Shown: in pieces, positions 1-9,046 of the stretch | Layout: every line of letters begins with the position of its first letter | How positions within the stretch are numbered: the first letter of the stretch is position 1 | Assembly: GCF_918741295.1 (NCBI RefSeq) | Contig: NZ_CAKKNB010000001.1 | Span: 62,001-126,000 of the forward strand | DNA length: 64,000 bases | Direction: 5' to 3' | DNA from: Aquabacterium sp. CECT 9606 | Lineage (GTDB): Bacteria > Pseudomonadota > Gammaproteobacteria > Burkholderiales > Burkholderiaceae_C | The notes under the pieces: model-generated | What the model saw: the letters and a program-made list of their open reading frames with translations, nothing else | Told to the model about the DNA's origin: nothing | Database searches by the model: none | Translations under genes and position numbers: made by a program

Positions 1-1515
1 GACTTGCGCGGCGGCGTGCACTTCCTGATGCAGGTCGACATGAAGGGCGCGCTCACGCAAAAGATCGAAAGCCTGACCGGCGACATCCGCAGCCTGCTGC
101 GCGACAAGGACATCCGCCACAGCGGCATCCGCCGTGATGACCAGGTCGTCACCGTGCGCTTTCATGACGACGCCGGTCGCAAGGCCGCGCGCAATGCGCT
201 GACAGACAGCCTGGCCGACCTGCAATGGACCGACGGCACGGACAGCGATGGCACCGGCACCCTGACGCTGGTCGGCCGGCTCAAGCCGCAGTCCGAGCGC
301 ACCATCCAGGAAAACGCGCTCAAGCAGAACATCACCACGCTGCACAACCGGATCAATGAGCTGGGCGTGTCCGAGCCCATCATCCAGCAGCAAGGCCTGG
401 ACCGCGTGGTGGTGCAGTTGCCCGGCGTGCAGGACACGGCCAAGGCCAAGGACATCATCGGCCGCACCGCGACGCTTGAAGTGCGCATGGTGGACGACAG
501 CACCGAGGCCCACGCGGCCCTCGCCGGCGGCACCGTGCCCTTTGGCACCGAAAAGTTCGCCGACCGCCAAGGCGTGCCCGTCATCGTCAAGCGCCAGGTG
601 GTGCTGACCGGTGACAACCTGACCGACGCGCAGCCCGGCTTCGACGAGAACCAAGAAGCCGCCGTGCACCTGACGCTGGACGCCCGGGGCGCCCGCATCT
701 TCAAGGATGTGACCCGCGAGAGCATTGGCAAGCGCATGGCCATCATCCTGTTTGAAAAGGGCAAGGGCGAGGTCGTGACGGCTCCGGTCATCCGCTCTGA
801 AATCTCGGGTGGCCGCGTGCAGATCTCCGGCAGCATGCAGGGCGACGAGGCGGCCGACACGGCGCTGCTGCTGCGCGCCGGTTCGCTGGCCGCGCCCATG
901 GAAATCATCGAAGAGCGCACTGTGGGCCCCAGCCTGGGCGCCGCCAACATCGAGCAGGGCTTCCACAGCCTGACGTATGGCTTCGCGGCCATCGCCGTCT
1001 TCATGATCGCCTACTACCTGTTGTTTGGCGTGTTCTCTACGCTGGCGCTGGCGGTGAACCTGCTGCTGCTGGTGGCGGTGCTGTCCATGCTGCAGGCCAC
1101 CTTGACCTTGCCCGGCATCGCGGCCATCGCCTTGACGCTGGGCATGGCCATTGACGCCAACGTGCTGATCAACGAGCGCGTGCGCGAAGAGCTGCGCAAT
1201 GGCGCGGCGCCGCAGTCGGCCATCCAGGCCGGCTACGAGCACGCCTGGGCCACCATCCTCGACTCCAACGTCACCACCATGATCGTGGGCGTGGCGCTGC
1301 TGATGTTCGGCTCGGGCCCGGTCAAGGGCTTTGCCGTGGTGCATTGCCTGGGCATCCTGACCTCGATGTTCTCGGCGGTGTTCTTCTCGCGCGGGCTGGT
1401 CAACCTCTGGTATGGCCGTCAGAAAAAGCTCAAGAGCGTGTCCATTGGCCAGGTCTGGAAGGCCGCGGCCAAGCCCGGTGCCCTGTCGACCGACGTCGAC
1501 ACCGTGGACCAATGA
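1..1515 (+). CDS. secD: Protein translocase subunit SecD (5' end outside window)
   Basis: SecD is the inner-membrane RND-like subunit that, with SecF, uses the proton gradient to help release preproteins after SecYEG translocation. The reading frame is open from base 1 and begins inside the conserved DLRGGVHF block. That block lies about 115 residues into the roughly 615-residue family protein, so the N-terminus and first membrane span are missing; 504 residues are visible. The periplasmic P1 region fills about residues 1-310. The C-terminal half has the membrane segments and the family signature LGMAIDANVLINERVREEL at about residue 380. secF starts 29 bp downstream, the standard secD-secF operon order. 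The ATG/TTG codons near the left edge are not true starts. Confidence 0.97.
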   Translation, partial: DLRGGVHFLMQVDMKGALTQKIESLTGDIRSLLRDKDIRHSGIRRDDQVVTVRFHDDAGRKAARNALTDSLADLQWTDGTDSDGTGTLTLVGRLKPQSERTIQENALKQNITTLHNRINELGVSEPIIQQQGLDRVVVQLPGVQDTAKAKDIIGRTATLEVRMVDDSTEAHAALAGGTVPFGTEKFADRQGVPVIVKRQVVLTGDNLTDAQPGFDENQEAAVHLTLDARGARIFKDVTRESIGKRMAIILFEKGKGEVVTAPVIRSEISGGRVQISGSMQGDEAADTALLLRAGSLAAPMEIIEERTVGPSLGAANIEQGFHSLTYGFAAIAVFMIAYYLLFGVFSTLALAVNLLLLVAVLSMLQATLTLPGIAAIALTLGMAIDANVLINERVREELRNGAAPQSAIQAGYEHAWATILDSNVTTMIVGVALLMFGSGPVKGFAVVHCLGILTSMFSAVFFSRGLVNLWYGRQKKLKSVSIGQVWKAAAKPGALSTDVDTVDQ

Positions 1516-1544
1516 CCCCCCGCACCCCCTGAAGGACACTCGCC

Positions 1545-2570
1545 ATGGAATTTTTCCGCATCAAGCGCGACATCCCGTTCATGCGGCATGCGCTGATTTT
1601 CAACATTGTTTCGTTCCTGACCTTCGCCGCAGCCGTGTTCTTCCTGGTCACCCGGGGCCTGCACCTGTCGATCGAGTTCACCGGCGGTTCGGTCATCGAG
1701 GTGCAGTACGCCCAGAGCGCCGACCTTGAAAAAGTGCGCCACACCGTGGATGCGCTGGGTTATGGCGAAGTGCAGGTGCAAAACTTCGGCACCTCACGCG
1801 ATGTGCTGATCCGGCTGCCTTTGCGTGGCAGCCTGAAGCAGGCCGAGGTGGTGGACAAGGTGTTCGGCACCTTGTGCGCCGCTGAAAAGGGTGCAGTCAC
1901 CATGCTGGCGCCCACGCCCGGCCACCCCTCGTCCACCAAGGCCTGCCAGGCCGGCGGGCAGACCAACCTGACGCTGCAACGCAGTGAGTTCGTCGGGCCG
2001 CAAGTGGGCAGCGAGCTGGCCCGAGACGGCGCGCTGGCGCTGATCGTGTCGGTGGTCGGCATCATGATTTACCTGGCCATCCGCTTCGAGTGGAAGTTCT
2101 CGGTCGCGGCCATCATCGCCAACCTGCACGACGTGGTCATCATCCTGGGTTTCTTCGCCTACTTCCAGTGGGAGTTCTCGCTGTCGGTGCTGGCGGCGGT
2201 GCTGGCGGTGCTGGGCTACTCGGTCAACGAATCGGTCGTGATCTTTGACCGGATCCGCGAAACCTTCCGCCGCTACCGCAAGCTGAGCACGTCGCAGGTC
2301 ATCGATCACGCCATCACCAGCACCATGAGCCGCACCATCATCACGCACGGTTCGACCCAGATGATGGTGGTGTCCATGCTGTTGTTCGGCGGCCCCACTT
2401 TGCATTACTTTGCCGTGGCCCTGACCATCGGGATCCTGTTTGGCATCTATTCGTCCGTCTTCGTGGCGGCGGCGATTGCAATGTGGTTGGGCGTGACCCG
2501 TGAAGACCTCATGAAAAGCACCAAGAAAGAGGTCGATCCCAACGATCCCAACTCCGGGGCCGTGGTGTAG
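1545..2570 (+). CDS. secF: Protein translocase subunit SecF
   Basis: This 341-residue inner-membrane protein is the partner of SecD in the SecDF complex. An N-terminal membrane span at about residues 20-40 is followed by the conserved IEFTGGSVIEV motif that opens the periplasmic domain. Five further spans sit in the C-terminal half, including the VNESVVIFDRIRE signature at about residue 225, where the Asp contributes to proton coupling. The length is normal, although the periplasmic domain carries a short extra stretch around residues 110-135 that includes two cysteines (LCAAEKG and KACQAGG). The ATG start is 29 bp after the secD stop, and a purine-rich AAGGA lies upstream. Confidence 0.97.
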   Translation: MEFFRIKRDIPFMRHALIFNIVSFLTFAAAVFFLVTRGLHLSIEFTGGSVIEVQYAQSADLEKVRHTVDALGYGEVQVQNFGTSRDVLIRLPLRGSLKQAEVVDKVFGTLCAAEKGAVTMLAPTPGHPSSTKACQAGGQTNLTLQRSEFVGPQVGSELARDGALALIVSVVGIMIYLAIRFEWKFSVAAIIANLHDVVIILGFFAYFQWEFSLSVLAAVLAVLGYSVNESVVIFDRIRETFRRYRKLSTSQVIDHAITSTMSRTIITHGSTQMMVVSMLLFGGPTLHYFAVALTIGILFGIYSSVFVAAAIAMWLGVTREDLMKSTKKEVDPNDPNSGAVV

Positions 2571-2589
2571 AGTTGATCAACCATGAAAT

Positions 2590-2615
2590 GCTCGGCCTGT
2601 GAGGTGAGGCCGAGC
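2590..2615 (+). terminator. Hairpin after secF (possible attenuator)
   Basis: A perfect 9-bp stem, GCTCGGCCT with AGGCCGAGC, encloses an 8-nt loop, 20 bp after the secF stop and 21 bp before the next ATG. No T-run follows, so it is not a classical intrinsic terminator. It could be a factor-assisted terminator or a transcript-stabilising or attenuating hairpin between secF and the DUF1631 gene. Confidence 0.4.
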
Positions 2616-2635
2616 CCTGCGGATCAACCGACCAC

Positions 2636-5044
2636 ATGTCATCCATAGGCTCTTCGCGTGCATTGGCCATCACGGCCCGAAAAACCTATTTGGAAACCCT
2701 CTTGCGGGGTGCCTCCGGGCTGATCCACGCCTGTGCCAACGGGGCCAAACTGCTGGCCTCCCAGACGGCCGAACCTGGGCTGTACATGCGCCGGCGCGAC
2801 CTGGTGCTCGACATGCCCATGTGCCTGGATGCCTGGCAACGCGGGCTGGAGCAGCGCATCCAGTCGGCCTTGACGGCGGTTCGCCTGGCCCGGCCTCTGG
2901 ACACCAAACCCGTGGGGCAACTGGTGTCCGACCTGACCCTGGTCGAAGACAGCGCGGTTGAACAAGACATGATGGCCTCCCGGCTGGGCCAGGCGATTGC
3001 CGACCGGGCCGGCTGGGAGTACACCGACCTGTGCTCGCGGCTCAATGTGCTCGAAGCCGGCGGGCCCAACAGCCTGGACCCCGCGGGCGATGTGCTGCGG
3101 CCCCAGGTGCTGGCGCGCTGGCTGATCGACAGTTGGACCGATGCCGGCCTGGGCGCCGCGCACTGGATGACCTTGCAAACCGTGCTGCACGACGAGGCCA
3201 CGCACCTGGCGCAAGAGGGCTACCACGACGCCAACCATGTGCTGCTGGACCACGGCGTCAAGCCCGAGATCGACTTGCGGCCCTTCATCCGGCGCACCAA
3301 GGACACGGGCGTGGGCCCGGCCATCCAGCGTTCCGCCGCGCCCTACGTGAGTGGCAGCGCCGGCATTGGCGGCGCCTTGAGCAACAACGCCCCTGGTGGC
3401 CCGCGCAGCGGTCCTGGCACGGCGCCGATGCCGCATTCCAGCATGGGGGGGCCGTCGCAGATGGGGGGCAACAGTGGCTTGCAACCCATGGGCGGCGCCC
3501 ATGAAGAAACCCGTTTGATGACTCAGACGCCCGCCTTGCGCCGCTCTGCAGTGCCAGCCCAGGCCGTGTTGGGCAAGCTCAATCAGTTCGTGTCCAACAA
3601 GGTGCCGGGCTTCGTGCCCACGCAGGTGCTGGGCGGCGGCGCCAATGTGGTGGTGGGTGTGGTGGCCCCGGCCTTGGGCCAGGCTATCCAGGATGCTGGC
3701 CAGGTGGTGCGTCGCCACGTTGACGCCGATTCGGGCATTCCCACGGGTACGCCGGCCGCCCTTTTGCAGGATCTGCAGGAGAGCAAACGCGCCCTCAAGC
3801 AAGCCGCCAGCACGCCCAACGAGCGCGCCATCATTGAAATCGTGGCCTTGTTGTTCCAGAGCATCCTGACCGAAGAGCGTTTGCCTGCGGCCATCCGGGT
3901 CTGGTTTGCCAGGTTGCAGATGCCGGTGCTGCGCGTGGCCGTCACCGAGCCCGATTTTTTCGCCACCATTGACCATCCCGCGCGCGCGCTGATCGACCGC
4001 ATGGGCGCCTGCGTGATGGGCTTTGCCGCCACGCCGCGTGAGCAGGAAGACGCCTTGCCCGGTGAGATCAAGCGCATCGTGCAAGTGGTCGAGGCCTATC
4101 CCGACACGGGTCGGCGCGTGTTCCAGACCGTGCTGGTCGAGTTCGAGAAATTCCTGGAGCGCTATTTCCGCGACGAGAACGAGTCCAGCCGCAAGGGCGT
4201 CTCGCTGGCCCAGCAGGTGGAGCAGCGTGAGACCTGGGCCATCCAGTACACGATCGAGCTGCGCAAGATGCTGGCCGATGTGCCCGTGCACGAAGGGGTC
4301 CGAGAGTTCCTGTTCCGGGTGTGGGCCGATGTGCTGGCCCACAGCGCGGTGCAGACCAGCCCGTCCAGTGAAGAAACCCGCGTGCTCAAGCGCGCTGCCG
4401 CTGACCTGATCTGGTCGGCCAGCGCCAAGCATTCGCGCGAAGACCGCGCCGACGTGCTGCGGCGGCTGCCGCCTTTGCTCAAGAAGGTGCGCGATGGCAT
4501 GGCCCGCGCAGGCATGGCGGTCGAGAAGCAGGACGAGCATGTGCACGAGCTCAACGCGGCGCTGGCCGCCGCTTTCTCGGCCCGTTCGGCCACGATCTCG
4601 TCCGCCCATTTGAAGGAAGTGACCGAACGCCTGGAGGCGCTGGACGACATCCTGCCCAACCTGGCCGAGGTGGAGCTCGATGCGCAAACGCTGCGCGATC
4701 TGTCGGGCCACGAAAGCAGCGACCTGGAAGTGGTGGCCGAGGGCGGCACCATGCCCACGCCAGCCATGATGGCCTGGGCGCGCGAGCTGCAAATTGGCGC
4801 CTGGTTCCAGCTGGATTACCGGGGCAGCCAGGAGTCGGTGCAGTTCGCCTGGTCGGGCTTGCAAAAGCAACTGGCCTTGTTTGTGACGCCGCAAGGGCGG
4901 GGCGTGCTGTTCCAGTTGCACCGCCTGGCGGCGTTTCTGCAGGCAGGTTTGCTGGTGCCGGTGGAGGACGAATCCCTCACGGTGCGCGCCACGCGCGAAG
5001 CGCTGGCCAAGCTGGATGCGGATCCGGAGCGGCTGCTGAACTGA
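2636..5044 (+). CDS. DUF1631 family protein
   Basis: This 802-residue cytoplasmic protein matches the uncharacterised DUF1631 family, which is common in Burkholderiales and Pseudomonas; no biochemical role is assigned here. An alpha-helical N-terminal part (residues 1-220) leads into a low-complexity Gly/Ser/Pro/Met linker at about 235-290. The long helical C-terminal region has Leu-rich and charged segments, and the last 110 residues (starting about DYRGSQESVQFAW) look like a compact PilZ-like beta/alpha module, which is a suggestion only. No signal peptide or membrane span is visible. It starts 65 bp after secF, across a hairpin, and may be read through from secDF or transcribed alone. The long reverse-strand ORF over the same bases is a codon-bias shadow. 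Confidence 0.85.
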   Translation: MSSIGSSRALAITARKTYLETLLRGASGLIHACANGAKLLASQTAEPGLYMRRRDLVLDMPMCLDAWQRGLEQRIQSALTAVRLARPLDTKPVGQLVSDLTLVEDSAVEQDMMASRLGQAIADRAGWEYTDLCSRLNVLEAGGPNSLDPAGDVLRPQVLARWLIDSWTDAGLGAAHWMTLQTVLHDEATHLAQEGYHDANHVLLDHGVKPEIDLRPFIRRTKDTGVGPAIQRSAAPYVSGSAGIGGALSNNAPGGPRSGPGTAPMPHSSMGGPSQMGGNSGLQPMGGAHEETRLMTQTPALRRSAVPAQAVLGKLNQFVSNKVPGFVPTQVLGGGANVVVGVVAPALGQAIQDAGQVVRRHVDADSGIPTGTPAALLQDLQESKRALKQAASTPNERAIIEIVALLFQSILTEERLPAAIRVWFARLQMPVLRVAVTEPDFFATIDHPARALIDRMGACVMGFAATPREQEDALPGEIKRIVQVVEAYPDTGRRVFQTVLVEFEKFLERYFRDENESSRKGVSLAQQVEQRETWAIQYTIELRKMLADVPVHEGVREFLFRVWADVLAHSAVQTSPSSEETRVLKRAAADLIWSASAKHSREDRADVLRRLPPLLKKVRDGMARAGMAVEKQDEHVHELNAALAAAFSARSATISSAHLKEVTERLEALDDILPNLAEVELDAQTLRDLSGHESSDLEVVAEGGTMPTPAMMAWARELQIGAWFQLDYRGSQESVQFAWSGLQKQLALFVTPQGRGVLFQLHRLAAFLQAGLLVPVEDESLTVRATREALAKLDADPERLLN

Positions 5045-5630
5045 GTTGCGTTCGTTCCGGCAGCGCGGGGTGGGGGATTCGGCGGAGGCAGGCGGGGCTC
5101 CTATGGTGGCGGTCCACCGCGTAGCGGCGAACTGTTCTCGGTGCTCGGCCACGGCGGGCGACTGCGGAACTCGCTGTCCTTCGGCAGCTCAGACAGTCCT
5201 CGCCGACCCCTCGCTGTGCGAGGGGCAACTCGCCATGGCCTGCGCGCCTCAACGCCCCCGAAGTCGCCCCGCCCACCTCCATCGAATCCCTGATCCACCC
5301 CGCTGGTGGCGCAGCACGAAATGCGGCCGTGCCTCGCCCCCAGCGGGGCGATTAAAGAGCTGGGGCGGTCTCCGGCGGGGCGCCTGGCTTGGTGCTGAGA
5401 AGCACAGGGCCGAGGTGGGCGCGCGTAGCGCGCATCAACAACTGACCGGCCGTGGTTGTCTGAACGCAGCGGCCAACGGCCGCGCAGTGAGTTCCACGGC
5501 CCCACCTTGGCCCGAGCATCGCAAGGCAGTCCCGCTACCAGCGGGACCACCAAGCTGAAGCCTTGACGGAGGCCGCCCCAGCCCGCGCCCCGCGCTGTCT
5601 CACAAAACGCTCAAACCGAACACAGGCCGT
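5045..5630. repeat. Hairpin-rich GC-rich intergenic repeat, no credible gene
   Basis: No convincing gene lies in this 586-bp gap between two convergent genes. It contains several perfect stem-loops: CCCCTCG/CGAGGGG at 5207-5225, GTCCCGCT/AGCGGGAC at 5529-5547, and a longer pair around CCCCGCTGG and CCAGCGGGG near 5299 and 5340. Open frames exist on both strands, but their composition is Arg/Pro/Ser-rich and without domain character. From memory, similar sequence recurs between genes of Comamonadaceae and is often mis-called as short hypothetical proteins, which suggests a dispersed non-coding repeat. A genome-wide self-comparison would settle this. Confidence 0.5.
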
Positions 5631-8600
5631 CTAAATCGGCTGATTTTTCGCCGTCGCCGCAATGCGGGCCAGCGCATCCTTGGCACTGCTGTCCCGGCTG
5701 TGTTCCATCAGCAGCGTTTCAAAAGCCGGTTCGGCCATGGGCCGTGCCAGGAAGTAGCCCTGGCATTCATCACAGCCGTGCGCTTTCAAAAAGGCGTTTT
5801 GGGCTTCGGTTTCCACGCCTTCGGCCACGATGCCCACTTCCAGGCGGTGTGCCATGGCGATCAGGGCGGCGGCCAGGCGGCTGTCGCCAGGTGAGGTTGG
5901 CACATTGCTCAAGAAGGAGCGGTCCATCTTGAGCCGGTCCACCGGCAATTCGCGCAGGTACGAGAAGCTCGAATAGCCCACGCCGAAATCGTCGATCGCG
6001 ATGCCCACGCCCAGCGAGCGCAATTGCGTCAGCACAGCGGCAGCGCGCAGTGATTCACGCACCACCACGCTTTCGGTGATCTCCAGCTCCAGCGCGGTGG
6101 GCGGCAGGCCGGTTTCCTTCAGCACGCGGTCCACCAACTCGACGATATCTGGCTGGTCCAGCTGGATGGCCGACAGGTTGACGGCGATGCGCATGGGCCA
6201 GCCGCTGCGTTCACGCCAGGCCTGGGCCTTCTGGCAGGCGCGGCGCAGCACCCATTCACCCATGGGCACGATCAGGCCGGTTTCTTCGGCCAAGGGGATG
6301 AAGTCCGCCGGGGGCACCAGCTTGCCGCCATGTTCCCAGCGGATCAGGGCTTCGGCGCCCGTGATGCGGCCGGTCATGCAATCAAACTGGGGCTGGAAGT
6401 GCAGGCGCAGCTCGTCGCGCTCTTGCGCCTTGTAGAGGTCGTTTTCCAAACGCAGGGTGTCCAGCGTGGGCGACTCCATGTGCTCGGTGTACACCTGCAC
6501 GCGGTTGCGGCCGTGGCTCTTGGCCTGGTACATGGCCAGGTCCGCGTGGCGCATCAGCGTGATGGCATCAACGCCGTGCGCGGGGTAGATCACCAAGCCA
6601 ATGCTGGGCGTGACGCGCAACTCGTGCGGGCCCACGCGCAACGGCTCGGCGAAGATGTCCAGCAGCTTTTGTGCGACCACGTTGCCGTCTTCCGGCAAGG
6701 CGATGCGCGGCAGCATGACCACGAACTCGTCGCCACCCAAACGGGCCACGATGTCGGAGGTGCGCATCTCGGAGCGCAGGCGGCGGGCGACTTCGATCAG
6801 CACGCTGTCGCCGATGTGGTGGCCCAGTGTGTCGTTGATCTTCTTGAAGCGGTCCAGATCCAGGAACATCAGCGCCAGGCTGTTGCCATCGCGCTCGGCC
6901 AACGTCACCGAGGCCTTGAGCTGCTCCTGCAGCATGTTGCGGTTGGGCAGGCCGGTCAGCGAGTCGTGCAGGGCCAGGTGTTGCAGCTGGCTCTCGGCGT
7001 CGCGGCGCGAGGTCACGTCCGAAGCCATGGCCAGGTAGCCGGTCATCTCGTCCATCTCATTGTGCAAGAGGGTGACGGTGATCTCGGCAGTCAGGTGGCG
7101 GCCATCCGCGCGCACCAAGGTCCACTCGCTGGGCAGGCCAGGCGATTCATGCGCCAGGTGCGACAGCACCTGCATGTGCTCGACCGGACGGTTCAGGCGC
7201 AGGGCCAGCATGCGGGCGCGTTCGCCCACCTCGTCGGGCTCAAAGAAGCGCTCGGCAGTGCTCTTGCCGATCAGCTCGTTGGACTTGTAGCCCAGCAGCG
7301 CCTCGCCCGCGGGGTTCACGGTCTGGATGATGCCGTGGCGGTTGAGCACGAAGATGGCGTAAGGCGCGTTGTGCACGATCACTCGGCGCATTTCGTCCAC
7401 CTCGTTGAGCTGGCGTTGCGCTTCCTGGATGGATTGTTCGGCTTGCTGTTCCGAGCTCAGATCGCGCAGGATGCCGACGTACTGCTTGTGGCCGTCGATC
7501 TCCATGTGGCTGATGGCCAGGTCCAGCGGCAGCGTGCGGCCATCCCGGTGCTTTCCCTCCACACGGTGCCCGATGCCATCAAAGCTCATCTGCTGCGTCA
7601 GCAGGAAGTCTTCCATGGGCTGGTCCAGCCCGTGGCTGCGGATGCCGGGGATGAGTCGGCTCAAGGGTTGGCCCACCATCTCGCTGGCTTCGTGCCCGAA
7701 GACTCGGCTGATGGCCGGGTTGACCGTCAGCACGGTGCCAGCCTGGTTCACGGTGACGATGCCATCGACCGTGTTGTCGATGACCGAGCGCAGGTGTTTT
7801 TCACTGGCCAGCGCCTGGCTGCTCAGCTTGTGCGCCATGCGCGTGGCCTGCCCGTATTGCGTGGCAAAGCCGCGCAGCGCCAGACACAGGCCGCTGGTGA
7901 CCAGCAGGCCACTGAGCAGCAGCGTGAGCGGGTAGCGCTGCCATGGCGCATTCACCGGCGCGCGGACCATGGTCAACTCCCAGCGGCGACCGGCCACTTC
8001 CACGGTCTGCAAGCGGTGGTCCTCATCGGCCACGGCCCGTTGTGGGCGAAAGGCGTTGGTCGACAGTTGCGCGGTGTCGAGCAGCAACTGCGCCTGGACC
8101 GGTGCCATGGTGCGCTCGGCCGGGCCCACATCGCGGACCACCCACTGTCGCGAAGCCCAATCGTCCGGATTGATGATGGCGCCCAGGATCGACTCGGCCT
8201 GGAAGGCGCCGCCGATCTGTCCGATGAAGGCCTGGCGGCGTTGCTCCACGGTGGCCAAGGGGCTGTGGGGCCGGTAGATGGGCGCGCGGATGACGAAGCC
8301 CAAGGCCTCGCGGTCACCCGACACCAGCGGCAGTGGCGCCGAGGCCATCGGCTTGCCGGCATCACGGGCCAGCTCGGTGGTCTCGCGCCGGCTGGCTTCA
8401 TGGATCTGGTCATAGCCCAGGATTTTTTCATTGTGGACGGCGGGCTCCACAAAGGTCACGGCCATGTATTCCGGGCGCGCGCCGGGGGGGTGAATGGCAT
8501 AGCCGGGGTTGCCTTTGGCGTCCAGGCTCTTGTCGGCGCGCACCGAGGCCTCGAAGGCCGCCTTCTGCTCGTGGGTCACGCGCCTGGAGAACTGAACGGC

Positions 8601-8918
8601 CACCAGCCCCGGGTAGCCACTGTCCACGTCCAAGCTCAGAAAATGGCGGTGGAAATCATCGCGCGAGACCGCGTCCGTGGCCGTGAACAGCGCCTGAAAA
8701 CTGCCGATCAGGTTGACGTAGTAAATCAGCGCCTCGTTGAGGCGGTGGGTGCTGTCCATGGCGGCGCGGTTGAACTGGTCGTCCGCGTCGCGCTGCACCT
8801 GCTTGGCCGCGTTCTGCCAGGCCAGCAGGCTCAAGCACATTCCGACGACCAGGGTCACGCGCGACAGCAGTTTCCATCGGTCCGACCAGCGGGTGACTTG
8901 ATCCAGCGTTTGATCCAT
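5631..8918 (-). CDS. CHASE-PAS-PAS-GGDEF-EAL bifunctional c-di-GMP protein
   Basis: This 1095-residue inner-membrane sensor probably makes and/or degrades cyclic di-GMP. A first membrane span at about residues 17-36 and a second at about 329-350 enclose a periplasmic CHASE ligand-binding domain (about 70-320). Two PAS domains follow (about 370-490 and 510-640). The GGDEF domain has an intact catalytic GGDEF at 728-732 and an inhibitory-site RTSD at 719-722, exactly five residues upstream. The EAL domain has EAL at 856-858, the metal-binding DDFG at 976-979 and a late EGVET, so both active sites look complete. The CHASE ligand is unknown. It is a single-gene unit; a hairpin lies between its start and htpX. 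Confidence 0.93.
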   Translation of the reverse strand: MDQTLDQVTRWSDRWKLLSRVTLVVGMCLSLLAWQNAAKQVQRDADDQFNRAAMDSTHRLNEALIYYVNLIGSFQALFTATDAVSRDDFHRHFLSLDVDSGYPGLVAVQFSRRVTHEQKAAFEASVRADKSLDAKGNPGYAIHPPGARPEYMAVTFVEPAVHNEKILGYDQIHEASRRETTELARDAGKPMASAPLPLVSGDREALGFVIRAPIYRPHSPLATVEQRRQAFIGQIGGAFQAESILGAIINPDDWASRQWVVRDVGPAERTMAPVQAQLLLDTAQLSTNAFRPQRAVADEDHRLQTVEVAGRRWELTMVRAPVNAPWQRYPLTLLLSGLLVTSGLCLALRGFATQYGQATRMAHKLSSQALASEKHLRSVIDNTVDGIVTVNQAGTVLTVNPAISRVFGHEASEMVGQPLSRLIPGIRSHGLDQPMEDFLLTQQMSFDGIGHRVEGKHRDGRTLPLDLAISHMEIDGHKQYVGILRDLSSEQQAEQSIQEAQRQLNEVDEMRRVIVHNAPYAIFVLNRHGIIQTVNPAGEALLGYKSNELIGKSTAERFFEPDEVGERARMLALRLNRPVEHMQVLSHLAHESPGLPSEWTLVRADGRHLTAEITVTLLHNEMDEMTGYLAMASDVTSRRDAESQLQHLALHDSLTGLPNRNMLQEQLKASVTLAERDGNSLALMFLDLDRFKKINDTLGHHIGDSVLIEVARRLRSEMRTSDIVARLGGDEFVVMLPRIALPEDGNVVAQKLLDIFAEPLRVGPHELRVTPSIGLVIYPAHGVDAITLMRHADLAMYQAKSHGRNRVQVYTEHMESPTLDTLRLENDLYKAQERDELRLHFQPQFDCMTGRITGAEALIRWEHGGKLVPPADFIPLAEETGLIVPMGEWVLRRACQKAQAWRERSGWPMRIAVNLSAIQLDQPDIVELVDRVLKETGLPPTALELEITESVVVRESLRAAAVLTQLRSLGVGIAIDDFGVGYSSFSYLRELPVDRLKMDRSFLSNVPTSPGDSRLAAALIAMAHRLEVGIVAEGVETEAQNAFLKAHGCDECQGYFLARPMAEPAFETLLMEHSRDSSAKDALARIAATAKNQPI

Positions 8919-8940
8919 GCCCTTGTCCTTGTGACTGCGC

Positions 8941-8962
8941 AGCCTTCGGGAAGACGAAGGCT
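8941..8962 (-). terminator. Hairpin between htpX and the GGDEF/EAL gene
   Basis: A perfect 8-bp stem, AGCCTTCG with CGAAGGCT, encloses a 6-nt loop in the 128-bp gap. It lies downstream of htpX and upstream of the GGDEF-EAL gene on the same strand. There is no T-tract, so it may be a weak terminator of the def-fmt-htpX transcript or a leader hairpin of the signalling gene. Confidence 0.35.
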
Positions 8963-9046
8963 CGGTCTAAGGACTATCGGTAGGAATCAACGCGCCTTGA
9001 ATTCAAATCCGGTCGTTCGCCACACCTTGGTGCACGGCGCGCGCCC

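Noticed and set aside
2639-5152. 837-residue minus-strand frame over the DUF1631 gene
   Set aside because: Shadow frame rich in His/Gln/Arg; the plus-strand protein has a proper start, family pattern and operon position.
5101-5553. 150-residue minus-strand frame in the intergenic repeat
   Set aside because: Arg/Pro/Ser-rich, no start signal or domain, overlaps perfect hairpins; more likely non-coding repeat.
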